NCBI GenBank assembly: GCA_900470285.1
Contig: UCAG01000005.1
Location: forward strand, 564,921-628,920
Direction: 5' to 3'
Origin: Hyphomicrobiales bacterium
GTDB lineage: Bacteria; Pseudomonadota; Alphaproteobacteria; Rhizobiales; Rhizobiaceae
DNA length: 64,000 bases
Positions 57,226-64,000 of this stretch are shown in pieces. Made by a program: the position numbers and the translations under genes. The stretch's first letter is position 1. Every line of letters starts with the position of its first letter. The notes under the pieces were generated by a model. It saw nothing but the letters and a program-made list of their open reading frames with translations. It was not told the DNA's origin and made no database searches.

Positions 57226-58790
57226 CAGGCAGTTTCCGCTAATTTTTGATAGGTTTCCTGAGCATCTTGCAAAGTCATCATTGAGCGATGTTGCCAGATA
57301 ACCGAGCTTTCAGGATAGTCGCTGCGATAATGACCGCCACGGCTTTCCTTGCGAGCCAAAGCCGATACGGCCAAAACTTCGGCAGTCGCCAAGCAATTGG
57401 CAAATAGAGGATCATGATTATCCTGTGCCAGTTGCCGGATTTGTTGCAGCCCCTGCAACATCTGATCCTGCCTGCGGATAACGCCGAAACTACGGCTCAT
57501 CACCGCCCGCAATTGCTGCATCACCTCAGTACAATCCTGTTTATTTACAGCTGGCAGAACCTGCACGACAGATTGAGATGCACATTCTTCTTGCGGCAAT
57601 TGCCTGATCGCCTCAGCAACCCGCGCACCAAACACTACCGCTTCAAGCAAAGAATTGGATGCCAAGCGATTGGCACCATGTGCACCGGTGGAAGCCGCCT
57701 CACCGCAAGCCCACAGCCCTTTAACCGTTGTGCGGCCATCCATATCCGTGAGAATACCACCCATAAAATAATGGGCGGCAGGCACAACAGGGATGAGATC
57801 ACGCGCCGGATCAATACCAACTGCCTGACAATAGGCATAAACGGTCGGGAACTCCTGTGCAAAACTCTCACCGATTGCCTTAGTGCAATCGAGATAAGCA
57901 CCGCGCCCGCTCATCACCTCTTCATAAATACCGCGTGCGACCACATCGCGCGGTGCCATTTCTGCTGACCTGTCGTGGCGCAGCATAAAGCGTTCACCGG
58001 CTTTATTCACAAGATGTGCGCCGTGGCCGCGCAGAGCCTCGGTAGCCAAAGGTGACGGATCGGCCTTCACATCCAGCGCTGTCGGGTGAAACTGCACAAA
58101 TTCCATATCCGCCAAAAGCGCTCCGGCCTGTGCCGCCATACCGATGCCGGAACCGCTGGCCTCTGCCGGATTGGTGGTCACCTGATAGAGATGGCCGATA
58201 CCACCGCTGGCAACCACCACCTGACGGGCAGGTAAAATCTGGTCTGAGCCATCTGTGTGGCGGATGGTAATGCCACTGATACCATCAGTATCTGAAATCA
58301 ACTGATAGGCCGAAGCATTTTCGATCAGCGTAATGGATGGTGTTTCCCGCACTTTGGCTACCAGTGCCTGCATGATTGCACGGCCAGCCATATCGCCACG
58401 CACGCGCACGATACGGTTATGGCTATGCGCGGCCTCGCGCGAGACCTGCAAATGACCGGCCAGATCACGATCAAACGGCACGCCGAGTTCAAGAAGGTCA
58501 TGCACACGATCTGAGGCCGAAGAGGCCATCATGCGGATAACATCCTCATCCACAATACCGTCACCGGCGATCAGCGTATCGGTTACATGGCTTTCCACTG
58601 TATCATCGGATGACACAGCCGCAGCAATACCAGCCTGCGCCCATGCGGAAGATGCTCCCTGCCCGATAGGAGCAGCCGCTATCACCGTCACCGGCAAAGG
58701 ACTGAGCTGCAGGGCGCAAAACAGCCCTGCCAGCCCGCCGCCGACAATTATAATCTGACCGGGTATAATCTGATTGGGTTTCGTGCTCAT
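57225..58790 (-). CDS. nadB: L-aspartate oxidase
   Basis: FAD enzyme that oxidises aspartate to iminoaspartate for NadA. 521 residues from the ATG at 58790; a GTG two codons earlier is possible. The dinucleotide fold IIVGGGLAGLFCAL (about 15-28), SSAWAQAGIAAA, and the catalytic-region MLRHDRSAEMAPRDVVARG and ACGEAASTGAHGANRLASN are intact. It starts just after nadA. Confidence 0.95.
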   Translation of the reverse strand: MSTKPNQIIPGQIIIVGGGLAGLFCALQLSPLPVTVIAAAPIGQGASSAWAQAGIAAAVSSDDTVESHVTDTLIAGDGIVDEDVIRMMASSASDRVHDLLELGVPFDRDLAGHLQVSREAAHSHNRIVRVRGDMAGRAIMQALVAKVRETPSITLIENASAYQLISDTDGISGITIRHTDGSDQILPARQVVVASGGIGHLYQVTTNPAEASGSGIGMAAQAGALLADMEFVQFHPTALDVKADPSPLATEALRGHGAHLVNKAGERFMLRHDRSAEMAPRDVVARGIYEEVMSGRGAYLDCTKAIGESFAQEFPTVYAYCQAVGIDPARDLIPVVPAAHYFMGGILTDMDGRTTVKGLWACGEAASTGAHGANRLASNSLLEAVVFGARVAEAIRQLPQEECASQSVVQVLPAVNKQDCTEVMQQLRAVMSRSFGVIRRQDQMLQGLQQIRQLAQDNHDPLFANCLATAEVLAVSALARKESRGGHYRSDYPESSVIWQHRSMMTLQDAQETYQKLAETA

Positions 58791-58800
58791 CGTCACGCCG

Positions 58801-59877
58801 TCAGTTTTTCAGATTGATCATACGCTCAACGGCCTGCCGTGCTTTGACAGCCATTGTTGCGTCAACAAAAACCTCGCCGCTCATATTCACCAGCGTGTCG
58901 AGAATTTTCGGCAGGGTAATACGTTTCATATGCGGGCAGAGATTGCACGGTTTAACGAATTCCACTTCCGGCACTTCCGCAGCAATATTGGAGGCCATCG
59001 AGCATTCGGTTACCAGCATCACCTTGGCCGGACGATTGTCGCGCACATAGTCAATCATGCCTTTGGTGGAGCCGGCGAAATCAGCCACGGCCACCACTTC
59101 AGGCGGGCACTCCGGATGGGCAACAATCTGCACCGACGGATCAGCGGCGCGGTACGCCAGCAACTCATCCGCTGTAAAGCGTTCATGCACCTCGCAACGG
59201 CCTTTCCATGTCAGCACTTTCACGGAAGTCTGCGCCGCCACATTCTGCGCCAGAAATTCATCAGGAATGCAGAGCACGCGATCAACACCGAAGCTCTCCA
59301 CCACCTGCACGGCATTGGCAGAAGTACAGCAAATATCGCTCTCGGCCTTCACATCAGCAGAGGTGTTGACATAGGTGACAATCGGCACGCCCGGATAGGT
59401 CTCGCGCAGCAGACGCACATCAGCACCAGTGATGGATTCCGCCAGTGAACAGCCTGCCTTCATATCCGGTATCAGCACGGTCTTTTCAGGGCTGAGCAAT
59501 TTTGAAGTTTCCGCCATGAAATGCACGCCGCATTGCACGATAATATCGGCATCAACACGGGCAGCCTCACGCGCCAGCTGCAAGCTGTCGCCGACAATAT
59601 CCGCCACACAATGGAAAATTTCCGGTGTCTGATAATTATGGGCAAGGATAACGGCGTTGCGCTGTTTTTTGATACGGTTGATCGCCGCCACATAAGGCGC
59701 ATAAGCAGGCCACTCGATGCGCGGAATATGATGCGCCACGCGCTGATAGAGATGCTCGGTTTCTGCAGCGATCTCCGGTGTATAGTCCAGAGACGGCATT
59801 TCCAAAACGCCAAAACGTTCTGCTGCGCTGCGGATTTCACCTTTATTCAGGTTCTCTTTTGTGGTGGCTGTGGTCAT
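58801..59877 (-). CDS. nadA: Quinolinate synthase
   Basis: 4Fe-4S enzyme that condenses iminoaspartate with dihydroxyacetone phosphate. 358 residues from the ATG at 59877 ([10 protein letters not shown]); GAGGCAG lies just before it. [20 protein letters not shown] opens the core. Conserved cysteines occur in CGVHFM, ICCTSAN and PCNLCPHM, including cluster ligands. First gene of the nad-pan operon; two CTC-N5-GAG palindromes lie upstream. Confidence 0.95.
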   Translation of the reverse strand: MTTATTKENLNKGEIRSAAERFGVLEMPSLDYTPEIAAETEHLYQRVAHHIPRIEWPAYAPYVAAINRIKKQRNAVILAHNYQTPEIFHCVADIVGDSLQLAREAARVDADIIVQCGVHFMAETSKLLSPEKTVLIPDMKAGCSLAESITGADVRLLRETYPGVPIVTYVNTSADVKAESDICCTSANAVQVVESFGVDRVLCIPDEFLAQNVAAQTSVKVLTWKGRCEVHERFTADELLAYRAADPSVQIVAHPECPPEVVAVADFAGSTKGMIDYVRDNRPAKVMLVTECSMASNIAAEVPEVEFVKPCNLCPHMKRITLPKILDTLVNMSGEVFVDATMAVKARQAVERMINLKN

Positions 59878-59943
59878 AATCTGCCTCATAAAGCAGCACT
59901 AAAGCTGCCCTCTCCTTTTCCCCTTAACCGTCTTTCTGCTATT

Positions 59944-59962
59944 TATACTCAATTCGAGCATA
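59944..59962. promoter_or_regulatory. Candidate NadQ operator, nadA-proximal
   Basis: TATACTCAATTCGAGCATA: seven-base arms TATACTC and GAGCATA (6 of 7 symmetric) around a 5-bp spacer, 67 bp upstream of the nadA start. Assignment to the neighbouring regulator is inferred from position and from the second copy. Confidence 0.55.
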
Positions 59963-60038
59963 ATAATCAGAAAGAAAAAGACGGTTAAACCGTGGCGCGA
60001 ATCTTTATGCCTATTACAGTTTCATGACAAGGAATTAT

Positions 60039-60057
60039 TTTGCTCAAAGTGAGTAAA
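60039..60057. promoter_or_regulatory. Candidate NadQ operator, second copy
   Basis: TTTGCTCAAAGTGAGTAAA: arms TTTGCTC and GAGTAAA (6 of 7 symmetric) with the same CTC-N5-GAG core and spacing as the site at 59944. Centres are 95 bp apart. Confidence 0.5.
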
Positions 60058-60244
60058 ATTAATCATCACCTTATTCAAACAGCGCAAAACCCAAGCGTCC
60101 GAATTTCTGAAAACACTGAAAAATCAATTGATAAGACAGGTGAATGAAGCATTCTCACTCAAGCCTCTTTCAAGCGTAAAAAAAATATTGTAATCGCTAT
60201 TACACAATAGATTTACCGGCATCCCCGCTGAAAGAACGCACAGC

Positions 60245-61477
60245 ATGTCCACACCACAGCAAGACTATCGAAGCCCTTCCATGCCCTGGCTGATCATTAT
60301 CGCCGGTTGTCTCATCACCTTTCTGACCTTCGGCCCGCGCTCGGCCATGGGTTTTTTCCAGCTGCCCATCATCGGGGACAAGGGCTGGGATCGCAGCACC
60401 TATGGTCTGGCTATGGCATTGCAAAACCTGTTCTGGGGTGCCGGTCAACCGATCTTCGGTATGATTGCCGATAAATACGGTTCATGGCGCGTGCTGCTGA
60501 TGTCCGGTATTTTCTATGCATCCGGCTTGCTATTGATGGCACATGCGGATGCCCCGATTGCCCTGCATATCGGTGGCGGCGTGCTGGTTGGCCTTGGTGT
60601 TGCCGCCGGTTCTTACGGGATTATTCTCTCGGCCTTTGCCCGCCACGTCAGCGCACAGCAGCGCAGTCTGGTCTTTGGTCTGGGCACTGCTGCCGGTTCT
60701 GCCGGTATGTTTGCTTTTGCACCGATTTCGCTGGGTCTGATTGAACGCTTCGGCTGGTCAGATGCACTTGTCTGGCTTGGTGTTGCTATGCTGCTGGTGC
60801 CATTGCTTGCCATCCCGCTGCGCGGCAATGCCTCTAATGCACGGATGCCGGACACGAGTGCTAAGCAAACTGTTGCCGAGGCGCTCAAAGAAGCATTGAG
60901 CCACAAAAGCTATCTGTTTCTAACAGCCGGTTTCTTTGTCTGCGGCTTTCAGGTGGCTTTCATTACCACGCATTTTCCGGCCTATATTTCCGATATCGGC
61001 GTGGATAAACATTATGCTGTCTGGGGATTGGCACTGATTGGCTTCTTCAACATTATCGGTTCGCTTGGCGCAGGTTTCCTCGGCCAGACCCATTCCAAGC
61101 CGAAAATGCTGGCGCTGATCTATCTGCTGCGCTCGATACTCGTCGCCGGTTTTATTCTGCTGCCGCAGTCCGGCACCAGCGTATTGATTTTCTCAGGCGT
61201 CATGGGGCTGCTCTGGCTCTCGACCGTACCGCCGACCAATGGTCTTGTCGCGACGATGTTCGGCACCCGCCATCTTGGTTTGCTCGGCGGCATGGTGTTC
61301 TTCTCCCACCAGATCGGCTCATTCATTGGTGTCTGGCTCGGTGGCACGCTCTACCAGCTTTATAACAGCTATGATGCGGTGTGGTGGCTGAGCATTATTC
61401 TCGGATTGTTTGCGGCGCTTATCCATCTGCCGATCCGTGAAACAGCAGTACAGCGTCCTATACTCGCGGCAGCCTGA
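60245..61477 (+). CDS. MFS transporter
   Basis: 410-residue major facilitator with twelve hydrophobic segments and a central hydrophilic loop (about 200-220). GMIADKYGSWRVLLMSG between helices 2 and 3 is the MFS loop motif. Overall it looks like the oxalate/formate-antiporter-like or monocarboxylate branch; substrate unknown. It is divergent from nadA and shares a region with two putative NadQ sites, which makes an NAD-precursor or dicarboxylate substrate conceivable. The stop abuts the end of convergent recO with no gap. Confidence 0.9.
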   Translation: MSTPQQDYRSPSMPWLIIIAGCLITFLTFGPRSAMGFFQLPIIGDKGWDRSTYGLAMALQNLFWGAGQPIFGMIADKYGSWRVLLMSGIFYASGLLLMAHADAPIALHIGGGVLVGLGVAAGSYGIILSAFARHVSAQQRSLVFGLGTAAGSAGMFAFAPISLGLIERFGWSDALVWLGVAMLLVPLLAIPLRGNASNARMPDTSAKQTVAEALKEALSHKSYLFLTAGFFVCGFQVAFITTHFPAYISDIGVDKHYAVWGLALIGFFNIIGSLGAGFLGQTHSKPKMLALIYLLRSILVAGFILLPQSGTSVLIFSGVMGLLWLSTVPPTNGLVATMFGTRHLGLLGGMVFFSHQIGSFIGVWLGGTLYQLYNSYDAVWWLSIILGLFAALIHLPIRETAVQRPILAAA

Positions 61478-62203
61478 TTAAGCTGCCCGATTTAAAGCAG
61501 AAATAAAGCCGGAGCGCGACTCCGGCTGCTGCTGACCGCGCGGCTCCCACACATGGCGGGTGAAGAAAAAGCCGGTCAATTTAAACGCCGTGCAAATATC
61601 CGGCACAGTCTCGGCTCTGACACGGGAATTACAAACAAATTCCGGCATCGCCAGCAACCGGTCTGCCCAAGGCGCACCGGCATCACGGGAGACGGCTCGA
61701 CCACTTTTCGGCGAGACATAAATCAGATCAGTGGTGCCGCCGGTTGCGGCACAGCTTTTGAGATCAAGGCCGAAACCTAACTCTTCCAGCAACATCAGTT
61801 CAAAACGCAACAGCAACTCACCGGCAGCAACCGGCGTGTCACAATGTTCCAGCAAGAGCTGCAATGTCTCATAGAGATTTTCGTGCGGGTCACGCTCCGG
61901 CAGCAAACGCAAATGCGCTGCCGCCAGCTGAATAGCAAACAGCGCCACCGGCAGATCAATCAGCCGTGCTGCGGAAAAGCTCAGAGGCTCGATCTGGTAA
62001 GACCCCAGATGCTCATCGAGCCGCGCCCACCAATGTAACGAAACATGATTGCCGACCTGCAACATCGGCTGCATACGCTTGGAGCGGCCGCCGCGCACCA
62101 CACCCATATGGCGGCCATGGGCACGGGTCATCACCTCCACAATGGCACTGCTCTCGCCATGCCGTCTTGTGCCGAGAATGATGCCCTCGTCGCGCCACTC
62201 CAT
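61478..62203 (-). CDS. recO: DNA repair protein RecO
   Basis: Annealing and RecA-loading factor of the RecFOR pathway. The N-terminal OB fold begins MEWRDEGIILGTRRHGESSAI, then a helical C-terminal domain. The 241 residues are normal for Rhizobiales. The last codons contain a GC-rich hairpin followed by TTTATTT (minus strand), which may act as the operon terminator. Third gene of rnc-era-recO, 12 bp after era. Confidence 0.93.
   Translation of the reverse strand: MEWRDEGIILGTRRHGESSAIVEVMTRAHGRHMGVVRGGRSKRMQPMLQVGNHVSLHWWARLDEHLGSYQIEPLSFSAARLIDLPVALFAIQLAAAHLRLLPERDPHENLYETLQLLLEHCDTPVAAGELLLRFELMLLEELGFGLDLKSCAATGGTTDLIYVSPKSGRAVSRDAGAPWADRLLAMPEFVCNSRVRAETVPDICTAFKLTGFFFTRHVWEPRGQQQPESRSGFISALNRAA
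61503..61527 (-). terminator. Terminator-like hairpin inside the recO 3' end
   Basis: On the minus strand AGCCGGAG and CTCCGGCT-type arms pair around a short loop and are followed by TTATTTC. The hairpin lies within the last roughly 17 codons of recO and precedes the convergent MFS stop. Confidence 0.45.
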
Positions 62204-62215
62204 AATCAGCTATCC

Positions 62216-63160
62216 TCAGGAATTCGGGAATTCCAGACCCATTTCACGGTAACGCTCAGGGTCATTGCCCCAGTTGTCACGCACTTTCACGAACAGGAAC
62301 AGATGAACCGGTTGCTCGAGAATAGCAGACATTTCCTTGCGGGATGCCTGACCGATTGCCTTGATCGTCTCGCCTTTATGGCCGAGAACAATTTTCTTCT
62401 GGCTGTCGCGCTCAACATAAACAACCTGTTCGATACGTACCGAACCGTCTTTGCGCTCTTCCCACTTTTCGGTTTCTACCGTTGAGGAGTAAGGCAGTTC
62501 CTCATGCAGGCGCAGATAGAGCTTCTCACGGGTTACTTCCGCAGCAAGCTGACGCATCGGCATATCGGAAATCTGATCTTCCGGATAATACCAAGGGCCG
62601 TAAGGCATTTGGGCAACCAGATACTTCAACAGGTCTTTACAGCCCGAACCGTTCAGCGCCGAAATCATGAAAGTGCTTTCAAATTTCACTTTCTCATTGG
62701 CAGCCTGTGCCAGTTCCAGCAGCTTTGGCGGGTCAACACGATCAACTTTGTTGAGGATCAGAATTTTCTTCTGATGCGTGTTTTCAAGGCTGGTCAGCAG
62801 AGCCTCAGCGGATTCATTCAGACCGCCCTGTGCATCGAGCAGGATCAGCACCAGATCGGCATCACGGGCACCGCCCCATGCGGTTGTAACCATAGCGCGG
62901 TCAAGACGGCGCTTCGGCTTGAAGATACCCGGTGTGTCAACCAGCACGATCTGTGTCTGGTCTTCAGTGATAATGCCACGCACCAGAGCACGGGTGGTCT
63001 GTACCTTATGGGTCACAATCGACACTTTGGTGCCGACCAAGCGGTTCACCAAAGTGGATTTGCCCGCATTCGGCGCACCAATCAGCGTCACAAAACCCGA
63101 ACGGGTCTGTGCTTCTGCTGTGGTTGCGCTGTCACCCTGCGGATGGTTGATTTCAGTCAT
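62216..63160 (-). CDS. era: GTPase Era
   Basis: Ribosome-associated GTPase needed for 30S maturation. 314 residues: G1 GAPNAGKSTL (about 28-37), G3 DTPG, G4 NKVD, and a C-terminal KH domain with KIVLGHKGETIKAIG. It lies between rnc and recO, the usual order. AAAGAGAT precedes the ATG. Confidence 0.96.
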   Translation of the reverse strand: MTEINHPQGDSATTAEAQTRSGFVTLIGAPNAGKSTLVNRLVGTKVSIVTHKVQTTRALVRGIITEDQTQIVLVDTPGIFKPKRRLDRAMVTTAWGGARDADLVLILLDAQGGLNESAEALLTSLENTHQKKILILNKVDRVDPPKLLELAQAANEKVKFESTFMISALNGSGCKDLLKYLVAQMPYGPWYYPEDQISDMPMRQLAAEVTREKLYLRLHEELPYSSTVETEKWEERKDGSVRIEQVVYVERDSQKKIVLGHKGETIKAIGQASRKEMSAILEQPVHLFLFVKVRDNWGNDPERYREMGLEFPNS

Positions 63161-63270
63161 TTTTATCTCTTTTAAGCCAAGCGCTGTATCGGAAATGCTC
63201 TGAAGAACCTGCGCAGGTTTAACGAGCTCTATTTAAGTTTAGCGCAAATACGGAAACTTTATAAGATCAG

Positions 63271-63975
63271 TTATTTCTGCCAGACACCTTGGCGGTGCAG
63301 CAGATTTTCAGCGGCATCCTGCTCGGCAATACGTTTGGAACGTCCTGTTCCGGTTGCCGGCTGAAAACCGGAAATTGCTACCTCCACCACAAAGACCGGC
63401 TCATGGTCAGGACCAGTGCGGCTGACAATGCGGTAAACAGGTTGCAATTTGCCTTGCTGTTTACCCTGCTGATGTGCCCATTCCTGCAATTCAGTTTTAG
63501 CATCACGACGCGCAGCATCGCTCACTCTGGAGCGCGGCTCCCAGTATTTCAGCACAAAACCGCGTGCAGCCTCTATGCCACCATCGAGATAGATAGTCGC
63601 AATCAGTGCTTCAATCACATCGGCGCGCACATTGAGCAGACGCTTATCATTAAGGCTTTTGATGTCAGAACCGGTTTCGATCAGGTCACCCAGACCGATT
63701 TCATCGGCAACAGATGCACAGCCTTCAGCACTCACCAGCGCATTCAGACGCACGGACAATTCACCTTCCGGCGCATCGGGAAAAGCTGCAAACAGCATTT
63801 CCGCAATAATCAGTCCGAGAACGCGGTCGCCGAGAAATTCCAGCCGCTCATAGTTGGAGCCGGATTGCGGCCGCGCACTGGAATGTGTCAATGCGCGCTC
63901 AAGGCGCGCATGATCAATAAAAATATGGCCGGTTTTTTCTTGCAGTATTTTTATACGCTGGCGATCAGAAACCAT
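63271..63975 (-). CDS. rnc: Ribonuclease III
   Basis: Double-strand-specific endoribonuclease for rRNA and mRNA processing. 234 residues from the ATG at 63975 (MVSDRQRIK), chosen for the CAGGAG upstream; the frame is open to the window edge. Catalytic signature ERLEFLGDRVLGL (about 40-52), a second acidic site near VIEALIATIYLDGG, and a C-terminal double-stranded RNA-binding domain (about 160-230). First visible gene of the rnc-era-recO operon; the upstream gene is outside the window. Confidence 0.94.
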   Translation of the reverse strand: MVSDRQRIKILQEKTGHIFIDHARLERALTHSSARPQSGSNYERLEFLGDRVLGLIIAEMLFAAFPDAPEGELSVRLNALVSAEGCASVADEIGLGDLIETGSDIKSLNDKRLLNVRADVIEALIATIYLDGGIEAARGFVLKYWEPRSRVSDAARRDAKTELQEWAHQQGKQQGKLQPVYRIVSRTGPDHEPVFVVEVAISGFQPATGTGRSKRIAEQDAAENLLHRQGVWQK

Positions 63976-64000
63976 TGTCAGGCTCCTGACCGGCAACATT

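Larger units (their letters stand above)
59890..60244. other. Divergent nadA-MFS regulatory region
   Basis: 355 bp between nadA (minus) and the MFS gene (plus). Holds two related palindromes (59944-59962 and 60039-60057) and AT-rich stretches that should include both promoters. No gene is seen. Confidence 0.6.

Noticed and set aside
1-64000. tRNA, rRNA, insertion sequence, prophage or toxin-antitoxin genes
   Set aside because: No cloverleaf-like sequence, transposase, integrase or phage gene, or toxin-antitoxin pair was recognised in any gap or frame.

Overview
The window is a compact, mostly housekeeping stretch of an alphaproteobacterial chromosome. Gene content and order (pepA / lptF-lptG-lptD-surA-pdxA-rsmA; gmk-yicC-mltG-fabF-acpP-fabG-fabD; rpsF-rpsR-DUF2232-rplI; dnaB-radA-cvpA-purF; rnc-era-recO) match the Rhizobiales, and the protein sequences look most like Brucellaceae (Brucella/Ochrobactrum relatives). 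The base composition looks lower in GC than Brucella itself, so a relative such as Pseudochrobactrum or Paenochrobactrum is possible. That genus-level guess rests on memory and is weak. I see no rRNA, tRNA, CRISPR, insertion sequence or phage gene.

Layout. 0-1 kb: an uncharacterised membrane protein. 1-11 kb: pepA (minus), diverging from the LPS export genes lptF-lptG-lptD, a SurA-type chaperone, pdxA and rsmA. 11-19 kb (minus strand): gmk, yicC, mltG and the fatty acid synthesis cluster. 19-34 kb (mostly plus): ribosomal genes, cfa, a second copy of the uncharacterised membrane family, dnaB, radA, cvpA, purF, with a TetR/DUF418 pair on the minus strand. 34-42 kb: LOG-family protein, LysM envelope protein, an Atm1-type ABC exporter, psd-pssA, rarD, cimA. 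42-50 kb is the most accessory-like part: a broken GFA gene, cysS, a LysE exporter, an SRAP gene interrupted by an amber codon, a Nudix hydrolase, small conserved proteins and a PAP2 phosphatase. 50-60 kb: pyrC, then ygfZ-HD hydrolase-nadQ on plus facing a minus-strand nadA-nadB-nadC-panC-ASCH-panB operon. 60-64 kb: an MFS transporter, then recO, era and rnc on minus.

How the genes work together. Envelope biogenesis is prominent: LptF/G/D and SurA for the outer membrane, MltG for peptidoglycan, Fab and Cfa for fatty acids, Psd/PssA for phosphatidylethanolamine. Cofactor supply is the second theme: de novo NAD (nadABC) and pantothenate (panBC) are co-transcribed, and the adjacent regulator has a decayed Nudix domain plus an NrtR-like C-terminus. 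Two CTC-N5-GAG palindromes lie between nadA and a divergent transporter and are candidate operators for it.

I did not find a clearly novel multi-gene system. The observations most worth checking are the NadQ-type palindromes, a pair of related unannotated membrane proteins, two recently damaged genes (SRAP with TAG for TGG; GFA with an internal deletion), tandem repeats at both ends of pyrC, possible RNA structures in the purF leader, and a decaying RIME-like intergenic repeat family.
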